Shown piece by piece: positions 44,866 through 52,403 of a stretch of 64,000 nucleotides of DNA (its first letter is position 1; each line of letters starts with the position of its first letter). Both the position numbers and the translations under genes were made by a program. The notes beneath the pieces are model-generated. The model worked only from the letters and a program-made list of their open reading frames with translations, was not told where the DNA came from and made no database searches. The DNA lies in NCBI RefSeq assembly GCF_025947365.1, contig NZ_CP110012.1:62001-126000 (forward strand), given 5' to 3'. The stretch comes from Flavobacterium sp. N502540. Lineage in GTDB: Bacteria; Bacteroidota; Bacteroidia; Flavobacteriales; Flavobacteriaceae.

Positions 44866-45846
44866 ATGAATTCAATTTACAATTTAGACACTCTTCAAGA
44901 ACTCAAAGAATATCTAGAAAAACAAGACCAAAAATTATTAAGAGAAGAATTAATTAATGAGTTTTTAAAATTTGCAGAATACAAAAATGCAAGTGATTGG
45001 AACAATGCAGTAAAAATTTGTGAAAGCCTTGCCATAATTGGATGGGGAAAACATGAACCATTACAAGCTGTAAAAGGAATGTTTTTTAATGGAAATCCAG
45101 AAACCTTTTTCATAAACAAATTTCGTGAACCAAGATTTGTGGATGCAATATGGTCTAAAAGAAAAGATGGCTTTACAATGGAAAAAGGCAGAACTTCTTA
45201 TTTTGAAAGCCCAATGTTATCTGAAAAAAAGACCATTTTAAATGAATATAATATTCAAGAAGATATACAAGATTTGACTTTAGCCAATCAACGAAACTGG
45301 ATTCCTAAAAATCCTATTTTGATTACACGGTCAATTAGTAATTGCTATGAAAATTCTAAATCAATCATTGAGAGTATAGATAAAGAGCTTCAGCCGGAAT
45401 TAGATTTAAAAATGAAACCTGAAAAATATGGTACAACCATTAATCAAATAGTATTTTCATGTTCTTATAGCTATTATGACAATAATTCGTGTAAAACAAA
45501 TTATATTATCGCTGATGAAAGTTTGAAATTAAAACAAAAAGATTTTTATCCGGAACTACTCAAAATATTTTCAAAACAAGAAATTGAAAGCAACGGGTAT
45601 TTCCTAAGAAATCGATATGAATATGGTAATTTTAATTCTCAAAAAGGGAAGATAGTAAATGAAATAAATTTCGAAAAAGAATTAAGTGATTTGAGTTGTA
45701 TCAAACAAAAACAGGCTATAGCCGAACATATTTTGATTTCTTTAAATACAACAATTGAAAAACTTAAGAAGAAAAAAATCATTTATGATTTTGAAAGTAT
45801 GCAAAATGATTTTTTAGAAATTCTAACAAAATGGAAATTAAGTTAA
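44866..45846 (+). CDS. Hypothetical protein, 326 aa, not recognised
   Basis: An uninterrupted frame of 326 residues, rich in Lys, Glu, Asn and Ile, without signal peptide or membrane segment. The N-terminal third is helical (LQELKEYLEKQDQKLLREEL, then WNNAVKICESLAIIGWGKHE), the middle contains NGNPETFFINKFREPRFVDAIWSKRKDG and several aromatic residues, and the C-terminus is a charged helix (TTIEKLKKKKIIYDFESMQ). Base composition is more AT-rich than its neighbours, which may mean recent acquisition. It lies between a lpdA terminator and a dispersed palindromic element and has no operon partner. No family can be named. Confidence 0.7.
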   Translation: MNSIYNLDTLQELKEYLEKQDQKLLREELINEFLKFAEYKNASDWNNAVKICESLAIIGWGKHEPLQAVKGMFFNGNPETFFINKFREPRFVDAIWSKRKDGFTMEKGRTSYFESPMLSEKKTILNEYNIQEDIQDLTLANQRNWIPKNPILITRSISNCYENSKSIIESIDKELQPELDLKMKPEKYGTTINQIVFSCSYSYYDNNSCKTNYIIADESLKLKQKDFYPELLKIFSKQEIESNGYFLRNRYEYGNFNSQKGKIVNEINFEKELSDLSCIKQKQAIAEHILISLNTTIEKLKKKKIIYDFESMQNDFLEILTKWKLS

Positions 45847-45853
45847 ACTTTAT

Positions 45854-46040
45854 AAAATCCGATTTGCGAAAGTAGATCAGATTTGCTCCGTCTATTCGTT
45901 GTCCTTTTGGTCGAAGGGAGACTCGGGCGATAATGAATAGGAGAAGCAAATCGCAATCGTATATCAGCAAAGATCCGGACTTTACTATACGTGATTTCTT
46001 GCATGATTTCATCTTTCAGTCGAGATAACAATACAGAGTC
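45854..46040. repeat. Dispersed palindromic element, copy 1, preceded by a degenerate AAATCCGATTTG hairpin
   Basis: 45854-45882 resembles the AAATCCGATTTG hairpin with mismatches. From about 45900 follow TGGTCGAAGGGAGA, GGAGAAGCAAATCGCA, ATCAGCAAAGAT and TTTCAGTCGAGATAACA. The inner pieces match copy 2 at 50176-50303 (GAAGAAGCAAATCGCA and ATCGGCAAAGAT). Confidence 0.65.
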
Positions 46041-46089
46041 ATAAAATTTAACAAACGAAAAATTGTTAAAAACTTGACACAAAAAAACA

Positions 46090-46118
46090 TTGTAGTCGTC
46101 TTATAATTCTTATTTTTA
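46090..46118 (+). promoter_or_regulatory. Candidate promoter of the SPFH operon
   Basis: TTG (46090-46092), 18-bp spacer, TATTTTTA (46111-46118): the Bacteroidota pattern with one mismatch at the last base, 21 bp before ATG 46140. Confidence 0.5.
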
Positions 46119-46139
46119 TTACTTATAAATAAGAGATTC

Positions 46140-47093
46140 ATGACATTACCTTTCATAGAAATAATAGAAGCTGCTACCAGTGATCCTAATTTACTAATGT
46201 GGAAATTCGCTGATGAAGACAAAGAAATCAAAAACGGCGCAAAACTAACCGTCCGCGAGAGTCAGCAAGTCATGCTTTTAAACGAAGGTCAGCTTGCGGA
46301 TGTTTATTTACCCGGACTTCATACTTTGTCTACAGAAAATATTCCCGTCCTAAGCAAGCTCAAAGGCTGGAAATACGGTTTTGAAAGTCCGTTTAAAGTC
46401 GATGTTTATTTTTTCAATACGCATCAGTTTATCAATAACAAATGGGGAACTCCTGCCCCAATTCTTCTAAACGATCCTCAATTTGGACAAATCAGGATAC
46501 GTGCTTTTGGAAGTTTTGATATTAAAATTGCAGATGTTGCCAAATTCTTTCGCCAATATGCCGGAACTTACAGACAGCTGACCATTTTTGAACTGCAAAA
46601 TCAATTACGGGATTTTGTCGCTCCAAAATTTGGTGAAGTTTTAGCAAACGAAAACATAACTGTTACGGATGTTGCCGGAAACATAACGCAATTGGGCAAA
46701 AAAATAGAGCCTTATCTTAAACCTTATTTCGAGCAATTCGGAATTGAGCTGACTCAGTTCGTTATTACCAGCGTAACCTTACCGGAAGAAGTAACAGCAC
46801 ATTACGACAAAATCACCAACATGAATATGGTAACCGATATGGATAAATTTACCAAATTCAATACTGCAACTGCCATCGGCGATAAAGGAACGGCACTTCA
46901 CGAGGCAACCCAAAATGCCTTAAGCATGGGGATTCTTTTAAATCAACTACAGCAGAATAAAGAGACTTCAAAAGAAGAAATAAAAGACGATCTGACCTCA
47001 AAACTTCAAAAACTAAAATCTTTGTTTGATGCCGGTTTAATTGATGAAGAGGAATTTAAATCGAAGAAAACAGAATTATTAAGTCAGTTGTAA
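46140..47093 (+). CDS. SPFH-domain protein with C-terminal SHOCT motif (YdjI/virion-core-like)
   Basis: 317 residues, no transmembrane helix or signal. The N-terminal part has WKFADEDKEIKNGAKLTVRESQQVMLLNEGQ, typical of the soluble SPFH family sometimes named virion core protein and represented by Bacillus YdjI. The SPFH domain extends to about 230 (FGSFDIKIADVAKFF, EQFGIELTQFVITSVTLPEE). The last 32 residues, LQKLKSLFDAGLIDEEEFKSKKTELL, are a SHOCT oligomerisation motif. It probably assembles at the membrane as a stress scaffold with the zinc-ribbon proteins encoded next. Its TAA overlaps the next ATG by one base (TAATG), indicating translational coupling. Confidence 0.88.
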   Translation: MTLPFIEIIEAATSDPNLLMWKFADEDKEIKNGAKLTVRESQQVMLLNEGQLADVYLPGLHTLSTENIPVLSKLKGWKYGFESPFKVDVYFFNTHQFINNKWGTPAPILLNDPQFGQIRIRAFGSFDIKIADVAKFFRQYAGTYRQLTIFELQNQLRDFVAPKFGEVLANENITVTDVAGNITQLGKKIEPYLKPYFEQFGIELTQFVITSVTLPEEVTAHYDKITNMNMVTDMDKFTKFNTATAIGDKGTALHEATQNALSMGILLNQLQQNKETSKEEIKDDLTSKLQKLKSLFDAGLIDEEEFKSKKTELLSQL

Positions 47094-47335
47094 TGGAAGA
47101 GAAAAAAATAAATTCATTTTTGAGCAGGCTTAAAGAAAATGCACAAAAACAAACGAATTATGGCGGAGAAACTGAAATGACTGAAGCCAAAATGAATGCC
47201 AAAGACTGTCCAAATTGTGGCGCAGGAAGAGCCAAACAAGACGGATTAACACATTGTGCCTACTGCGGATTTGAGTTCCTGAGCGTAAATCTCACAGATG
47301 GCGTTTACCTTAAAAAAGAAGACAATTCAATTTAA
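47093..47335 (+). CDS. Small zinc-ribbon protein (80 aa)
   Basis: 80 residues, start overlapping the SPFH stop by one base. Two Cys pairs form a zinc ribbon: Cys39-x2-Cys42 (CPNC) and Cys55-x2-Cys58 (CAYC), spaced by 12 residues. The first 35 residues are charged and probably helical (FLSRLKENAQKQ). No membrane segment. It is the second gene of the SPFH operon; the next gene follows by 12 bp. Role unknown; in Bacillus a zinc-ribbon partner takes part in placing the SPFH protein at the membrane, so a similar adaptor role is plausible by analogy. Confidence 0.8.
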   Translation: MEEKKINSFLSRLKENAQKQTNYGGETEMTEAKMNAKDCPNCGAGRAKQDGLTHCAYCGFEFLSVNLTDGVYLKKEDNSI

Positions 47336-47347
47336 ACCTATAAAGTA

Positions 47348-48280
47348 ATGTTCGGATTATTTAATAAACAAAAAGACGAAGCTCTTCCGGAATGGCATTC
47401 GGAGCTTCAGCAATCACAGGAAAGATGGTTTAACTTTTTAGAAAAACTGGAAGCCAAACTGGAAGAATTTGCAACTGCTGCAATTCCGGAATTGAAAGAG
47501 ATTCTTCAAAGTGATGATGATTTATACAAAAGAGCTTTTCACAGAGTATATTCCGGTGTAAATGGTCAATTATCAAATATCAGAGAAAAAGCGAGAGATA
47601 CTTATGAAGAAAAAATTATCGATGTTTACAATCATTACAATTCCCAGATTTCTGTTTTAAGCAAACATCACAATTTAGTATCAGATTTCAGAAGCGTCTG
47701 TTCAGATCGTTATAATGATTTTGAAGATCACTACGAATATTGGAGAAAACAAATCGAAAAAACACAGGAGCGTGATCTTGAAATTGAGTACCAAAAAATA
47801 CTGGACGAATTTGAAGCAATCAAAAATAAATTCAACTGCACACAATGCGGAGGGAATATTGAGATCGAAAAAATCTTTTTAATCGAAACTTATATTCAGT
47901 GTCCGTACTGCAATACCCAAAATACGTTTGCTCCCAGCACACAGGCCAGAAATCTGCAAAATATCGCCAGAGGTCTGGCAGAGCAAAGAACAGCGCATCT
48001 GTACGAAGCTTTTGAAATCGAAAATAACAAAGAGCGTGAATTATACCATAAGCGTCATGAATTAAGTCTTAGTAAAATTCACGAATCCGATAAAAAAGTA
48101 CTAAGTCAAATTTTGGCAAAAATGGAGGAACTTGAAGAACAAAGACAGTTTGTGATTAAAAATGCCCCAAAACTGCATCAAATTTATTTGCGCGCCATGT
48201 ACGACGAATGGAATAAAATCACTCCCGATTTGAAAGAACACAACGAAAAAATGTATCAAAACCAATTGCAATATCTATAA
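47348..48280 (+). CDS. Coiled-coil protein with central zinc ribbon, function unknown
   Basis: 310 residues, almost wholly helical. After MFGLFNKQKDE comes a long helical stretch (about 18-160), a zinc ribbon with Cys164-x2-Cys167 and Cys185-x2-Cys188 (CTQCGG, CPYCNT), then a second helical stretch (about 200-305, LSKIHESDKKVLSQILAKM). No signal or transmembrane helix. The helical length is compatible with a membrane-remodelling or scaffold role in place of PspA, but there is no sequence basis to call it PspA. It is third in the SPFH operon with 12-bp and 27-bp gaps on either side. Confidence 0.75.
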   Translation: MFGLFNKQKDEALPEWHSELQQSQERWFNFLEKLEAKLEEFATAAIPELKEILQSDDDLYKRAFHRVYSGVNGQLSNIREKARDTYEEKIIDVYNHYNSQISVLSKHHNLVSDFRSVCSDRYNDFEDHYEYWRKQIEKTQERDLEIEYQKILDEFEAIKNKFNCTQCGGNIEIEKIFLIETYIQCPYCNTQNTFAPSTQARNLQNIARGLAEQRTAHLYEAFEIENNKERELYHKRHELSLSKIHESDKKVLSQILAKMEELEEQRQFVIKNAPKLHQIYLRAMYDEWNKITPDLKEHNEKMYQNQLQYL

Positions 48281-48307
48281 TTTATTAACCCCTAAACAAA
48301 CTGAAAA

Positions 48308-49267
48308 ATGTTTAAAAAACTTTTTGGAGCCTTAACCGGAGACAACAAACAGGAAAATCAAAATTATGAAGCCCAAACTTCAAGCAATAATTATGAAAAT
48401 AATTATGAAGATAACTATCAGGAAACAGAATATGATCCCGAAACTTTACACGGCACACATTATTCTGTTGAGGATTTCGACAATGAAGTAGCGGAAAGAG
48501 CTGAAGCATGGATCACAGACGAACGTTCAAGTGGAGAAAATCTTGACGAAAAAGACGTTCAAAATATCTACTTTAATTACAGAAGAGAAGTATATACGGA
48601 ATGGAACAACTGCGATTCAGACCAAATGATTCGTTTTGAACATGCTAATTCTTTAAAATACAGTGGAGTTCAGGTTTCAGGATTTGTAAAAGTAGAGGAC
48701 AATAATCCTTTTCTAGAGCCAGTACATGGAGTAGATTTAAGAACTTATACTGCAATGTGTCTTAAAATAAGCGCCGGAATAGATTATCTTGAAGTGTGCA
48801 AAGCGATGGGATTTGAACCCGCAGTTTGGGAAGAACTAAATACTATCTGGCCACAGCGTATGGGTGAAGATACTTCGTTTACTGTTACTACTTTATTTGG
48901 CCAATATTATGCCGAAAATGTAACCGTACCACAATTAGAGAATCTGAAAGCCGAAACTTCGGAAGAGGGAGCTGCTAATCTTGAAAGAATCAGAACGGAT
49001 CGTTACTTCTACGAAGAACTTGCCGGAGCCAGACAGGCGGCTTACGAATACGGAATTGATGGTGCTCAGTGGATTCTGGAAAACTTCGGAATTAATTTAG
49101 CCGATTTCCAATCTGTTGCTATGCAATGGATGACCGAGCAAAATCAAAACTGGAACTCTGAAGACATTAACGAGTTCTTCAATTACCAACAAGAAAAACA
49201 AAAAGAGTATGCTGCTAAATTTGCTGCAGAACAAGGTGGAAACATTGCAGACGATGTGAATTTCTAA
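48308..49267 (+). CDS. Acidic conserved protein, probably DUF6620 family
   Basis: 319 residues. Starts MFKKLFGALTGDNK, followed by an Asn/Glu/Tyr-rich linker (about 15-45) and an acidic globular part containing HGTHYSVEDFDNEVAERAEAWI, VHGVDLRTYTAMCLKISAGI and MGFEPAVWEELNTIWPQRM. The last part (YFYEELAGARQAAYEYGIDG) looks helical. I associate it with DUF6620 from memory; that should be checked. Fourth gene of the SPFH operon (27-bp gap), closed by a hairpin terminator 20 bp later. Function unknown; the basic amphipathic start resembles that of its upstream neighbour. Confidence 0.7.
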   Translation: MFKKLFGALTGDNKQENQNYEAQTSSNNYENNYEDNYQETEYDPETLHGTHYSVEDFDNEVAERAEAWITDERSSGENLDEKDVQNIYFNYRREVYTEWNNCDSDQMIRFEHANSLKYSGVQVSGFVKVEDNNPFLEPVHGVDLRTYTAMCLKISAGIDYLEVCKAMGFEPAVWEELNTIWPQRMGEDTSFTVTTLFGQYYAENVTVPQLENLKAETSEEGAANLERIRTDRYFYEELAGARQAAYEYGIDGAQWILENFGINLADFQSVAMQWMTEQNQNWNSEDINEFFNYQQEKQKEYAAKFAAEQGGNIADDVNF

Positions 49268-49287
49268 ATTGACTTTTTTGATGATAA

Positions 49288-49320
49288 AAAAAACCGATTT
49301 GCAAAACAAATCGGTTTTTT
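49288..49320 (+). terminator. Rho-independent terminator of the SPFH operon
   Basis: AAAAAACCGATTTG (49288-49301) and CAAATCGGTTTTTT (49307-49320) form a perfect 14-bp stem with loop CAAAA. Related to the AAATCCGATTTG family. Confidence 0.92.
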
Positions 49321-49368
49321 ATTCGTTTTAAATTTTCTTAAAATTCTTTAAAAGCTATAAAATAATAT

Positions 49369-50121
49369 ATGATGGAAAACACACCTACCTTCTTTGCTGA
49401 CGGAGAAAATCCAAAAATGATCGAAGCGTATCAAAAAGCACAGGAAACCTTTAAATATTTTTGGAGAGAATTATCATGGGAATACCGCCGAATAATTCCG
49501 GGACTGGACGTTGCCTGCGTAAAACTGGCTTTTATGCAAGAAATAGACGGTGAGACTGTAGTAGAGCATATGTGGATTAATGATATCAATTTTAACGGTG
49601 AAACCATTTATGGCATCTTAGTAAATCAACCTAACGATTTAACCAATGTTACTAATGGCGACGAAGTACAAATTCCGGCAAATCAAATAAGCGATTGGCT
49701 ATATGCAGTTCAGGGCAAAACCTACGGAGCCTTTACAATACACGCGATGCGTTCAGAAATGAGTGAAGAGGAAAGAAAAGAACACGACGATGCCTGGGGC
49801 TTAGAGTTTGGAGATTACAACGATATTCAGGTTGTTTCAGATCAAAAAGAAAAACCGGAAAATCTTGTAGAACACCCAATGAGCAAAAACATGAAAGAAA
49901 GCCTTATTGATTTTGTCAAAAATAATCCCGAAGAACTTAGCGCGACAGATGAGCTTGGTTATACTTTTTTACATCGCGAAACCATTGCAGGAAATAAAAC
50001 CTCTGTTGAAGTTTTACTGGAATCGGGAGCAGACACAAAAGCTAAGACCAGCAATGGCAAGACCGCCCTTGACTTTGCAAAACAATTGAACTGGGAACAT
50101 TTAATTCCTTTATTGCAATAA
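49369..50121 (+). CDS. DUF2314 domain protein with C-terminal ankyrin repeats
   Basis: 250 residues. Residues about 12-140 are DUF2314-like: FKYFWRELSWEYRRIIPGLD, VACVKLAFMQEIDGETVVEHMWIND, and NGDEVQIPANQISDWLYAVQGKTYGAFTI, including the Trp-rich core of this family. From about 178 come ankyrin repeats: TDELGYTFLHRETIAGNKTSVEVLLESGADTKAKTSNGKTALDFAKQ. No signal peptide, so cytoplasmic. Two start codons, ATG 49369 and the next ATG 49372, are possible. It follows the SPFH operon after a terminator and precedes the TPM gene; the shared neighbourhood suggests a linked stress role, which is inference. Confidence 0.82.
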   Translation: MMENTPTFFADGENPKMIEAYQKAQETFKYFWRELSWEYRRIIPGLDVACVKLAFMQEIDGETVVEHMWINDINFNGETIYGILVNQPNDLTNVTNGDEVQIPANQISDWLYAVQGKTYGAFTIHAMRSEMSEEERKEHDDAWGLEFGDYNDIQVVSDQKEKPENLVEHPMSKNMKESLIDFVKNNPEELSATDELGYTFLHRETIAGNKTSVEVLLESGADTKAKTSNGKTALDFAKQLNWEHLIPLLQ

Positions 50122-50130
50122 ACAGCACCT

Positions 50131-50166
50131 AAAATCCGATTTGTGAAAACAAGTCGGATTTTTTTG
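50131..50166 (+). terminator. Rho-independent terminator after DUF2314-ankyrin gene
   Basis: AAAATCCGATTTG (50131-50143) pairs with CAAGTCGGATTTT (50150-50162) with one mismatch, then T run. AAATCCGATTTG family. Confidence 0.88.
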
Positions 50167-50175
50167 TACTGTCTC

Positions 50176-50303
50176 TGCCATTTCGAGCGATAGCAAATAG
50201 AAGAAGCAAATCGCACTTATAGATCGGCAAAGATTGAGCCTTTACTTGGCGTCCCGAAACTTTGGGATTGTGCGATTTCTCCTTTCACTCGAAATAATAA
50301 TTC
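50176..50303. repeat. Dispersed palindromic element, copy 2
   Basis: Begins near CATTTCGAGCGATAG, contains GAAGAAGCAAATCGCA and ATCGGCAAAGAT, and ends TGTGCGATTTCTCC then CACTCGAAAT. The ends are imperfect inverted repeats and internal segments match copy 1. Confidence 0.65.
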
Positions 50304-50388
50304 TTTGCCTATTTTTTTACCATAACAATTTAAAGAGTAGTTTTTAATAATAAAGCATTAATTTCGCGGCACCCAAAACAAATCTGCC

Positions 50389-50880
50389 ATGAAAAAAATA
50401 ATGCTCGTTTTTGCATTCTCTTTTCTTTTACCTCCAATGGTTATTGCACAAACCAAAGCCGAAATACAGGACACTTTTGAAAAATCTACTAATTATGTAA
50501 ATGATTTTGAAAAAATCCTTACTTCAAGCCAGATCAAGAATTTGAGCGACTTTTTGAAAACCGGTGAAAGTAAAACTAAAACTAAAATCACTATTGTGAC
50601 CCTCTCGTCAATAGCCCCATACACTAATCTTACGGATTACTCTTCCGATTTTGAACAATACCTGGTCTCTAAATTAAAAATAGATTCTTCAATTTTAATC
50701 GTTTTAAGCAAGCAACTGAGACAAATTCAAATTCAGGGGATGAATAAACTACGTCCTAAAATGAGTGATCAGGAAATTAAAGACATCGTAGCAACTTATG
50801 TAATTCCGGAACTAAAAAAAGGCGATTATTATAAAGCCCTACAGGAAGGTTCGATTCAGCTTATTAAAAAATTGGAATAA
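50389..50880 (+). CDS. TPM-domain (YgcG/YdjH-like) exported protein
   Basis: 163 residues with signal peptide MKKIMLVFAFSFLLPPMVIAQ. The mature part is a TPM domain: VNDFEKILTSSQIKNLSDFL, KTKTKITIVTLSSI, SSILIVLSKQLRQIQIQGMN and KPRM-like RPKMSDQEIKDIVATYVIPELKKGDYYKAL, in the family order. TPM proteins occur in the thylakoid repair protein TLP18.3 and in bacterial membrane-stress loci with SPFH proteins (Bacillus YdjH). No transmembrane tail is present, unlike YgcG. Gene neighbourhood with the SPFH operon is the best clue to function. Confidence 0.85.
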   Translation: MKKIMLVFAFSFLLPPMVIAQTKAEIQDTFEKSTNYVNDFEKILTSSQIKNLSDFLKTGESKTKTKITIVTLSSIAPYTNLTDYSSDFEQYLVSKLKIDSSILIVLSKQLRQIQIQGMNKLRPKMSDQEIKDIVATYVIPELKKGDYYKALQEGSIQLIKKLE

Positions 50881-50929
50881 GAGAGTAACTCGTTTATTGA
50901 TAACTGATTAATAAAAAAAATAGTAAATC

Positions 50930-50958
50930 CAACCTATGAAAATAGGTTGTTGTTTTTT
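50930..50958 (+). terminator. Rho-independent terminator after TPM gene
   Basis: CAACCTAT (50930-50937), loop GAAA, ATAGGTTG (50942-50949), then a T-rich run. Confidence 0.85.
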
Positions 50959-51062
50959 TGTCATTTCGACCGGAGGGAGAAATCGCACTAGAAACTCCGT
51001 TGCTAGAATCTCCAATCTTTGTCGAATTTAGGATGTGATTCCTCCCTCCGGTCGGAATGACA
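50959..51062. repeat. Dispersed palindromic element, copy 3
   Basis: Ends are a near-perfect 28-bp inverted repeat: left 50960-50987 starting GTCATTTCGACCGGAGGGAG, right 51034-51061 ending CTCCCTCCGGTCGGAATGAC, with about three mismatches. The interior contains CCAATCTTTG, the reverse complement of the CAAAGATT-type segment in copies 1 and 2. Confidence 0.75.
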
Positions 51063-51126
51063 CAAATCATTTGCAACACCTAATAACGAAAAATTACGGT
51101 AGCGTATGTTTTATCAAAAGGAATAA

Positions 51127-51342
51127 TTAAAAGTCAAGTAACTTTGACAAAGAAATTCCTAAAACATTTGCAATTTCAAGCAAAGTGTAAATCGTCGGAT
51201 TAACTTTTCCGTTTTCAAGTTTTTCAATGGCTTGGCGGTCTTTACTACAAGCCCTTGCCAAGTCAGATTGACTCCAACCTCTTTTTTCTCGAAGTTCGAC
51301 AATCCTTTGACCAATTTTCTTTTTTAATATATCTCGTGTCAT
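51127..51342 (-). CDS. Small XRE-family (Cro/CI-type) transcriptional regulator
   Basis: 71 residues, essentially one HTH_3 domain: IGQRIVELREKRGWSQSDLARACSKDRQAIEKLENGK, then NPTIYTLLEIANVLGISLSKLLDF. No ligand or catalytic domain. Upstream, 71 bp before its start, lies a 28-bp perfect palindrome (51413-51440) whose half-site core TGTCATA also occurs at about 51350 and 51375, so this protein probably binds there and regulates itself and the gene fragment on the other side. Single-domain regulators of this kind often control restriction, toxin or mobile modules; none is visible here. Confidence 0.9.
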   Translation of the reverse strand: MTRDILKKKIGQRIVELREKRGWSQSDLARACSKDRQAIEKLENGKVNPTIYTLLEIANVLGISLSKLLDF

Positions 51343-51412
51343 TAATCAAATGTCATACAATTTGCTTACAAAACTGTCATACTAAAAGTTGACAGACCGG
51401 AAAAATAACTTA

Positions 51413-51440
51413 TATTTGTCATATAATTATATGACAAATA
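51413..51440. promoter_or_regulatory. 28-bp perfect palindrome, probable XRE operator
   Basis: The right half is ATTATATGACAAATA and the left half its exact complement; the site is centred between 51426 and 51427. Half-sites TGTCATAC recur near 51350 and 51375, between the palindrome and the XRE gene. Confidence 0.8.
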
Positions 51441-51459
51441 AAAAATTCAAGAAAACTAA

Positions 51460-51885
51460 AATATCAAAGAAGAAAATCTCTGGTGTGTGGGAAACCGTGA
51501 ATATGACGACGAGTATGAAAATGAAATTCGCAATTCATCTGCCACCTATCTTAGTTTGGATCACTTGAGAAAACAAGGTATTTTGAAAAGCGTACAATTA
51601 TTTCTTTCGGAAATAGAAAATAAAAATCTCGATGGTTTCTGGCTGCATATTGATGTCGATGTTTTAAATGACACCATAATGCCTTGCGTCGACAGCAGAA
51701 CTCCCGGCGGGCTTACTTATGCCGAATTTAATGAACTAACTTCAATGCTTTTTCAGAGCAATTTGTTAACCGGACTTGAAATTACCATTTTAGATCCTGA
51801 TCTCGATCCTACCGGACAATACACCAAAGAGTTTGTAAATCACTTTTCGACTACTTTTAATCAACATATTCATTTAGGCTCCTGA
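51460..51885 (+). pseudogene. 5'-truncated arginase/agmatinase-family gene
   Basis: After an in-frame TAA at 51457-51459 the frame reads NIKEENLWCVGNREYDDEYEN and continues for about 140 residues to 51885. It contains the C-terminal arginase-family metal segment HIDVDVLNDTIMPCVDSRTPGGLTY and the acidic segment GLEITILDPDLDPTG. Family members are about 300 residues; the N-terminal half including the first metal motif (GGDHS region) is missing. The only early start would be GTG 51487. The break lies within 20-45 bp of the 28-bp palindrome, so sequence carrying the XRE gene appears to have replaced the 5' half. Unlikely to be an active hydrolase. Confidence 0.8.
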
Positions 51886-51948
51886 ACCAAATTTAAAAAA
51901 ATGTATTTTAGCTCATTACATCGATAAAACTTAAAACCTCTTATCATC

Positions 51949-52338
51949 ATGAATACAGCGGTACAAGATTATAACAATGCACAAAGCAGCACTGATAGGG
52001 AAATCTGCAATCGGCTGGCTGCTTTAATCGACGAAAATCTGACGGATGCGGAGAATAAAATCTGGCACGCACATCCGGTTTGGTTTTTAGAAGGTAATCC
52101 TATTGTGGGCTACAGCAAACTAAAAAATGATGTTCGGTTATTGTTTTGGAGCGGTCAGTCTTTTGATGAAGAACAACTTAGCAATGAAGGCTCTTTCAAG
52201 GCTGCAGAATTTCGCTATACCTCAACCGATCAAATTATTCCATCAGATATAAAGCGCTGGCTTCAAAAAGCAAGAGAAATTCAGTGGGACTATAAAAACA
52301 TTGTCAAGCGTAAAGGAGTGTTAATACGTCTGAAATAA
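51949..52338 (+). CDS. DUF1801-domain protein
   Basis: 129 residues with the YdhG/DUF1801-like pattern: LTDAENKIWHAHPVWFLEGNPIVGYSKLKNDVRLLFWSGQSF, and a C-terminal SDIKRWLQKAREIQWDYKNI. The family fold resembles the iron-binding frataxin group, but the biochemical role is generally unknown. No signal or membrane segment. It is alone, 63 bp after the arginase-family fragment. A second, different DUF1801 protein is encoded at 60720. Confidence 0.85.
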   Translation: MNTAVQDYNNAQSSTDREICNRLAALIDENLTDAENKIWHAHPVWFLEGNPIVGYSKLKNDVRLLFWSGQSFDEEQLSNEGSFKAAEFRYTSTDQIIPSDIKRWLQKAREIQWDYKNIVKRKGVLIRLK

Positions 52339-52403
52339 TTTAAAAAAGTATTATATTCAATCTTTGAACTAAAAAGCAATCCTAAAAACTCTTTAATTTT
52401 TTA

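Noticed and set aside
46140..49267. SPFH operon as prophage because of the name virion core protein
   Set aside because: The name is historical; no capsid, portal, terminase or integrase gene is present.
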